From: Melastoma dodecandrum
Lineage: Eukaryota > Streptophyta > Magnoliopsida > Myrtales > Melastomataceae
Direction: 5' to 3'
Assembly: GCA_029817715.1 (NCBI GenBank)
Contig: JARUPY010000397.1
Location: 2,418,001 to 2,482,000, forward strand
Length of the DNA: 64,000 bases
In this document: one piece after another, positions 57,701-64,000 of the stretch
Numbering within the stretch: the first letter of the stretch is position 1
Layout: the number at the start of each line of letters is the position of its first letter
Program-made: the position numbers and the translations under genes
Notes under the pieces: generated by a model
Database searches by the model: none
Told to the model about the DNA's origin: nothing
What the model saw: only the letters and a program-made list of their open reading frames with translations

Positions 57701-58209
57701 GCCTTATTTTGATTTCATGCCATTTTGACTAATTGGAATAAAAACCCAAAAAAAACATAAGTAAGTACAAACTATCAAAAATAATAAAGCTAAGAGGGCA
57801 AAAAAAAAAGAAAGGCATTCAAAATCGGGAGCCTTTTTTTTTGGGGGGGGTCCTCTGAAGAGTTGGAGTTGCATAATAATAATAATAATAATAATACTCC
57901 AAAAATTTAAAGCCAAAGCTTTGAGAGAAGGGAGAATCTCTCTGTACCAAAGCCAAAGCCCCCGCCTTTCTCTTTTCTTTACTTCTTTGTTTTTATTTCT
58001 TTGTGAATCATGCGATGGAATGTTTCTGGGGGTCGGGGTTCGAGGAAAGCTTCAGATTTTCAATTGAGGAAATTAAAAGATATTTATAAAAAAAAAAACA
58101 TTCGAAGAGGGAGAATGCATACACCTCCACGTTATATTGTCTCTTGTTCGTTGGATGGGATTTGGTCAAAAGCCCAAAGAAAAGGAAGACACCTCGACCT
58201 CTCCTTTTC
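54780..58209. other. Upstream of the bHLH remnant; low-complexity intergenic DNA
   Basis: About 3.4 kb with no supported gene. It includes a (CT)n microsatellite at 56687-56711, an (ATA)n repeat near 57873-57896 and several T- or A-runs. Short ORFs lack recognisable domains. Confidence 0.5.
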
Positions 58210-58800
58210 CTTTTCTCTTTTCGAAAAAATATACGATAATATCATAAACTATGCTCAAACTTTCTGTTTTGTCAAAATCTTTTTTGGCTATACGATATTA
58301 TCACTATCTTTAGTAATTTTTTTTTTCAAATCTTGAATTTTACTCTGAGGAAACCAAACAAGGCCTTAATACTGTCTAACAGTTATCCTATAATAATTGA
58401 CTTTTAACCTCTCATTGCATCGTTTTGCAATCCAGTTTATGCGTAGTAGTAACCTCACAATAAATCCATCATCCGTTCTTCATCGATTTTACAGATTCTT
58501 AACAACATTAATAACTACAGTCCAACTTCGACTTCCAAATTACTTAATTTAACTATTAAAATTATATAATAAATAACACATGAAATTGTTTAATATTATT
58601 ATCCATTTTTTCACTTTTTTTAGTCAATAATTGAAATTTAAAGATTAGGACTTGCTTGGTTTTCTAACGATAAATCCAAGATTGGCCACAAAAAATTACA
58701 ACCTTAAAGATAGTGATAATATCGTATAGCCAAAAAAGATTTTGACAAAACAGAAAGTTTGAGCATAATTTATGATGTATATTTTGCCTTCTCTTTTTAA
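58210..58800. mobile_element. Foldback/MITE-like element, full copy 2
   Basis: Inverted arms of about 150 bp: ATGCTCAAACTTTCTGTTTTG and CGATATTATCACTATCTTTA on the left (58250-58312) are mirrored near 58693-58770. Inner arm ends are AAACCAAACAAGGCCTT on the left and the complement of AAAACCAAGCAAGTCCT on the right. The middle matches the half element at 30722-31115 in the same orientation and the element at 29313-29884 in reverse. No ORF. Confidence 0.75.
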
Positions 58801-59295
58801 TTGCAATGTCGGTGGCAATAACACACACTACGCCCCTTGAGCTCTCTCTATTTGATTGACATTTGGTATGTATTGTTGCTTTGGAGTTTTCTTTTAAAAT
58901 TACTTGATTAGTACCCTTTTATCGGTAATTAAAATATCGATGGCGAATTCAATTTTTCAACATATAACGTGATTTGTCCATAAGCTTTTCAACTCCGTAA
59001 TATAATCCTCATAATAATTTTGATTAGACCAAAAAGGAGGGTGCTACTAACAACTTTGACATACAGACAAAAGCATAAGAACTGTGGGCCCCACCTCCAC
59101 CCTATCCCTTCGTCCCTTTCATTTCACTAATTCCCTCAAATTTCATCCCATTACTAAACTAAACCCCCACAAATTCGAAACTAAGCATTAAAAAAAAAGC
59201 CCAACTAAAAATAAAACCCGTAAAATTAGAGAAAGAAAAGGAAATTGACATGGCCTGGTTTCCCATCTTCACCCAAGTTTAGCCGAAAACACTGC
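58801..59295. other. 3' flank of the AINTEGUMENTA gene
   Basis: AT-rich sequence with no ORF. It should contain the 3' UTR of the minus-strand AP2 gene at its right end. Confidence 0.5.
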
Positions 59296-62088
59296 TCAGC
59301 CCTCATTCCATGCGGCAAAGACGGGGAGATGAGACATTGCCATCGTGGCAGTCGTTACGGCCGCGGTCGTCGGGAACCAGGATCCCATTGCCACGCCATG
59401 CGGGGAGGTGCTGTTCATTAATATCTTCGACGACGACGGCGAGGAGGACGAGGAGGAGGAAGAAAGCTTAGACTTGTTGGCATATCCACCCGCTCTGTCA
59501 GGGCTTGCTTCCCTCGAGCTGTTAAGGCTCGTCACCAAGGAAGATGGGTTAGAGAAGCGAGCGTCCACCTTGGCGGAACCTTCCGCTGGCTCGTTGTTGG
59601 TGACTGAACTCGTCGCGCCCATTAGACCCTGCAGGGCCATCGAGAAAGCACAGTTCTGGTAGGCCCCGCCGCCGGACCACGCGGATTTTTCGTCTCCGGG
59701 ATGTGAGTCACGGACGTGGGGGAATGATGGGTACGGCGCCATCGGCCAGTTCCCAGCAGAGTGTGTCTCTCTGGGCCGCCTCGCGAGCTCAGCTGAGAGG
59801 AGACCGTCGCTCGCCATGATCCTCTCGACGTCGTATCGGCCAATGTCGAAGTTGGTGACCGCATTTGTGCCGCGGAACTTTATAGCCGCGATGTCGTACG
59901 CCTCGGCGGCCTCTTCCTGGGTGCCTAAATAAATCGAGAAAAGACAAACGGCACCCCCTAACGCATTACTGGACACAGCCTTATCATATTACAAAAAGTA
60001 TAAACGTTTTTCACCACAGATCTTCAAAAATGGTGTCCCATAGCCGGCTGTTTGTTTTCAGCCTTATCAAAGCAAAAGCACCCAAAAAAGAAAAGGCACC
60101 ACACCGAGGAAAGTGATCAAAGATCGCCGAAAAGACTTGCTAATTGTTTAGGCAAAAGGAATAGATGGGCGGGCAGGCGGGCAGGGCGACTTACTGAAGG
60201 TGCCGAGGTAGAGGTCCTTGTTTCCGGCGACACGGCCAATCCGAGCCTGCCATCTCCCGTGCTGATGGTGTCTACACCAACATCAAAAAAGTCCCACGAG
60301 TTCATTACAATGACCAATGACTTGTCATGCATTCGCGACGATGGAGAAATTAGAGCAAACCTGGTCACTCCTCGGTAGATCGAAGCCCCCCTCGAAAACC
60401 CACTACTCTTCCTACACAGAAGAATCAAAAGAACAGAAACCAAGTTGAAGTTCATCTGCAGAAAACATAAACAAACGATGATGTAATATCAGTACCTTCT
60501 CAGGTGTGCAACATATTCCTGCCTGCTCATGTTCTTCATCTCCTCCATCTCCTTCTGGTAATCCTCCAGCTACAGAGAAAAAGACCATAATCCATCACCA
60601 CTAACTGACATTGCCTCTAATTCTTTCTTCACTGGATGTAAAAAGAATCTTAAAGAGGACACTCACTGGGAAGTTAATGTGAGTAGAAGGGCCCCAGTAT
60701 TTAAGTGCAGCAAGATCATAGGCTCTAGCAGCTTTTTCCTCCATGTCATAACCCCCTAAAAAAAACACAACATGATAATCAGAGAAACAATAACTTCTTT
60801 TTTCTAGAGAAAGCAGGAATTCAAAGGAAAGAGTGACTCACCCAGATAGACTGAGAGAGATATCCAAATTTTAAAGCCCCCATTTTGCATCCACATGATT
60901 CAGAACGCAGAAGGAAAAAGGGGAGTTAATTACATGGTCAGAAATGGAGGAAGAATGCATACAAGGGGGACCAAAGCACAGCCACAGGGAAAGGAAAATG
61001 TTGTCACAAGTGTGAGAAACTAGGAACCAAGAAAAGACACAGTTAGGACAAATCACCTTGTCTTCCTTTCCTGGACTGGCCTTCCTTCTTGCAGCTGTTG
61101 TCCCACAGATGAGCTTCGTATCTACCCGTCCATCTATGCCTGAATTCCGACCAGAGAAGCAATACCCAAGATTCCGGACATTACTAAGGACAGATGAGCT
61201 TGTAATGTGGTAGGAAAATCTTAAGGGAGGAAAAAAAGAAGAAAACCAACGGTGGACAGACCTTGTAACTCCTCTGTACTGAGATGTCCTCTGCCCGAAA
61301 GAGTCTATGGACTTCCTATGGACTGTGGTCTGCTTCGCCATTGCCCTCTTCTTCGTAATCTCCATTGCCGCGACGCAGTCTGTCCCCCCTGGCGAGATCT
61401 GCCGTGGAGCGGTGACACAGCTCGACTGTGAGCCGGGGCTCATGGAGAGGCTCAGGTGTTGCAGATCCGCACACCCGATCGCCCCCACGCTTTCTCCACT
61501 GCTTACCACCTGCACTGGCGGATGCTGGTTTCCGAGGACCCCGTCGTCGGTCAATGCTGGCTGGAACATGGCGGAAGCCGGGGTAAAATCATGCGGGTAC
61601 CAGAAGAAATGACTCTGGGGCTGGTTCTGCTGGTAGTACATGCTGGTGTCCAAGCCAAGTGGGATCACGGAAGGAGCTTCCACGGTGCCGCCGAGGAAGT
61701 CCTCGAGCTTAGGGGTCGAAACAGCTTCAGAAACAGAGCACACTCAAAACACATTGACGGGCTACCCCGGAGGACCCGGAGAAAAGAAAAGGCAAAATGG
61801 CATTAGAGGGAGTCACTAACACTGTGAGCCAGTTCGCGGCCTGGACATGACTTCCGAAAGGAAGGGCGAGCCGTCGGACTTCAACGGCATGACCGACAGC
61901 GAGGAACTGTATCCGCCACCGTTCTCCCCGCAAACTCCGAAGAACAGGGAAGGGTCGGAGTAGCTCTGATGCGAGAGAAGCCCGGCCGCGGGGGAGTGTT
62001 CGGCCGCCGAAACACCATTCCGGGGCGATAGAGAGAACCCAAGCCAACCTCCGCCGTGGTCTGTCCCCGTCTCTTCCCCGAACTTCAT
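59296..62088 (-). CDS. ANT: AINTEGUMENTA, two-AP2-domain transcription factor
   Basis: Nine exons: 62088-61821, 61724-61262, 61139-61057, 60850-60842 (9 nt), 60755-60667, 60569-60496, 60411-60361, 60271-60195 and 59924-59296; total 580 aa with closed frame. The first AP2 domain starts [20 protein letters not shown] (about residue 236); the second starts [20 protein letters not shown] (about 338). The microexon encodes VYLG, as in other euAP2/ANT genes. Markers of ANT itself rather than BBM/PLT are [59 protein letters not shown] and the end LPVFAAW. The intron 1 acceptor (CTGAAG) is weak and the exon 1 donor is the least certain junction. ANT acts in the nucleus to promote organ initiation, ovule growth and cell proliferation. 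A Ser-rich stretch lies near the C-terminus. Confidence 0.93.
60842..60850 (-). other. ANT: 9-nt microexon of ANT
   Basis: TCTATCTGG between an upstream AG and a downstream GTGAG. It supplies the VYLG part of the first AP2 domain and keeps frame between exons 3 and 5. Confidence 0.9.
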
Positions 62089-62274
62089 CTCCCTCCTGTC
62101 AGTCTATTGCACCGCCGGCTGTGTAGAGAGAAAGAAGGAAAGAATGCTCAAAACGATCATCCCCCCAAACCCCAACACAAAATCCCGTGGTAAGAAAAAA
62201 ACAACCCCCCAGAAGGCAGAAAAAGGGATTTCTTACCTATCCTCGTCTCCTTCTCATCCCAACCCCCTTCCACT

Positions 62275-62283
62275 CTTTATATA
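62275..62283 (-). promoter_or_regulatory. TATA box of the ANT gene
   Basis: Minus strand TATATAAAG about 190 bp before the ATG at 62088. Confidence 0.6.
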
Positions 62284-64000
62284 CATGCACCTGGAGTTTG
62301 AGCGCTTCTCACTTTAAAAACTTCATATGACAAAAAACAACCATGTAACTAATTTGAATTAAGTCGAGAAAATGGGGATCAACAAGCACTATCGGAACAA
62401 TCTTTGAAAATGAGGACGAGGTCATTGAAAGGCAGCAAAAAAGCCCAATAAGAGCATGGGGATCTGTGTTCTCCCTTCTTCTCTTTGGTTAAAAGTCTAA
62501 AGAGTTCAACTTTTTTTCTTCTCTCTGTTTTTTTTTAAGTAAAAATAATCCCCTCATTTGGGCTTTTTTCTCTTTCCCTTTGTTTTTTTCTGGGTGAAGA
62601 TGGGATTAGCCCAACACTAACTTAACCATAAATAAATAAATAGATTTAATTAATATACTTTAAATTTAATAATTTTAAATTGTATTTTTTATATTTAAAT
62701 TATGTTTCACTTACCTAAAAATTTCCTAATCTTTGCCTTGGGGACCTCAAATCCACCTAGTGAAATCACCCGAATCTAAAGCTTTAGCCACCACCACCAC
62801 CCATCTTTTCCTCCAAATGTATATATCAAGAACAGAGTATTTTGTATGATTACACTAATAAATTTATTATGATTAGGATTTTGTTATCGAGTGCCCTTAG
62901 TGTACTCGTTAGCATGCTTTTAGTTTAGTAATTTAACGTTTAATGTATTTCGTAAGTTATCATTTCTTTCCATTTAATATACTCTGTAAGTTGCGTTTTT
63001 TCTTATTTTAGAATGTCTTAAAATCATAAATATAATTATACTTTTACTATTTATATTTCTTAACAAGTGTTTTAAGCATACTCTCGTTAACAAAACCTTC
63101 GTAATTATTGAATGTGGAATTATTCGGTGGAATTAGGGTTTGCATGGGAAATGAGCTGTTTTGCATGAGTGATTTTGCACATTATAATTCTAATTGGTGA
63201 GGGGGGGGGGGGGGGCAGATTTTCTTAATGGTAATGATTTGGTTTTGAAATCATTTTGGAAAAAGGAAAAGGAAAAGGAAAGGGGGGGACCCGGCTCTCC
63301 TGTTTTCCTCTCAACCCAGGCTCATAATATTGCAATCATAAAAAAGAATTGGATCCCAATTACAACCTTAAAAAATTCAAAATAACTAAACTACAGTAAT
63401 CCGACAAACAAACACCTTGATTAATACCATTTTTAAAATACGTGGGATACGATAATATTATCATTTTAAAATAACATAAAGATAAAGTTAGTTTTATGAG
63501 AGCAATCTAAATGATTTATATGGTCTAAGTGACACCCAGTAATAAGAACGTTGTACATTCACTTAGAAATTTTGGATTCAAATCTCAATCGTTGTGTTTC
63601 GAGGCACGTCACCACTGCCTTAAGCGGATATATTAAAGTTTGAGTTAGAAAAAACGCTTTTGTCTTGGGACCGGAGTTGTCAAGATTTCGAGCCTATCGA
63701 TTAAAAAATTTTGATCATATTAATTTATCCGTTTACAATTTTACTCAATTGTACTCGATCCTGCCGATTCAAGAATCGAAGGTCCGTCCGATCCGATCCC
63801 ATCAACCATGCGTCCGACGGACTTATGGTTACAAAAATAATGTAAGTCACTATTATGACGTGATCATGTCTACGGGCGGAAAAAAGCAAAGTAAAAAACC
63901 CGGGAACAAAAAGGTCCAGAAAGGAGAGAATACTCCGAAGAATATCCTCCTCCTCTTCTCTCATTCGAGGCATCCGGCGTTGGTAATGAAAACTGGAACA
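62284..64000. other. Upstream of ANT to the window end
   Basis: AT-rich DNA with no recognisable gene on either strand. It includes a G-run near 63200-63216 and a GGAAAA microsatellite near 63264. ANT regulatory sequence is expected in the first part. Confidence 0.5.

Noticed and set aside
58010..58336. 108-aa frame beside the foldback element
   Set aside because: Low complexity and mostly inside the element arm; no domain.
62880..63110. Possible further transposon piece
   Set aside because: AT-rich with repeated TTTAGTTTAGTAATTTAA-like words, but no inverted ends or coding match could be seen.
63199..63216. G-run as telomeric or regulatory repeat
   Set aside because: Plain homopolymer, not TTTAGGG-type. 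Similar runs are scattered through the window.

Overview
The window is nuclear DNA of a flowering plant, most likely a eudicot. It holds intron-bearing genes of plant-specific families (HD-Zip II, R2R3-MYB, ACC synthase, CSLC glucan synthase, AINTEGUMENTA) and nested Ty3/gypsy and Ty1/copia retrotransposons of plant lineages. There is no sign of bacterial gene organisation, and no tRNA, rRNA or CRISPR array was recognised. The species cannot be fixed from the sequence alone.

Positions 1-26,000 form a retrotransposon block. The oldest layer is a minus-strand array of Tekay/Del-like chromovirus sequence in which three internal regions (A, B, C) are separated by only two LTRs (15962-16901 and 22195-23672), so neighbouring copies share LTRs. 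Copy A was later cut twice. A 5,481-bp TG...CA insertion (8222-13702), flanked by the 5-bp duplication CTCCC, looks like a solo LTR of a Tat/Ogre-type element. An Athila-type element (1-7752, minus, running off the left edge) is the second insertion. Copy B gives the uninterrupted sequence across both junctions. Copy C is cut by the 3' part of a copia element (24577 to about 26010), which is followed by a broken piece of a GH10 xylanase CBM22 domain. The coding regions are decayed, largely by C-to-T stop codons.

Positions 27,000-62,300 are a gene-rich interval: HD-Zip II (minus), a subgroup-14-like R2R3-MYB (minus), a CSC1/OSCA-type RXW8-like channel (minus, 10 exons), ACC synthase (minus, 4 exons), a membrane-anchored J-domain protein (plus, about 7 exons), a CSLC xyloglucan glucan synthase (plus, 5 exons), a damaged CIB-type bHLH gene (minus) and an AINTEGUMENTA orthologue (minus, 9 exons with a 9-nt microexon). 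Apart from DnaJ exon 1, exon joins were checked by frame arithmetic and splice dinucleotides. The genes are independent, not an operon, though several bear on growth (organ initiation, ethylene, cell wall, meristem or root MYB).

Spaces between genes hold a family of about 570-bp foldback (MITE-like) elements with arms of about 150 bp (29313-29884, 58210-58800 and a half copy at 30722-31115), a hairpin-bearing tandem array (41978-42165), long G or C runs and microsatellites. The last 1.7 kb shows no gene.
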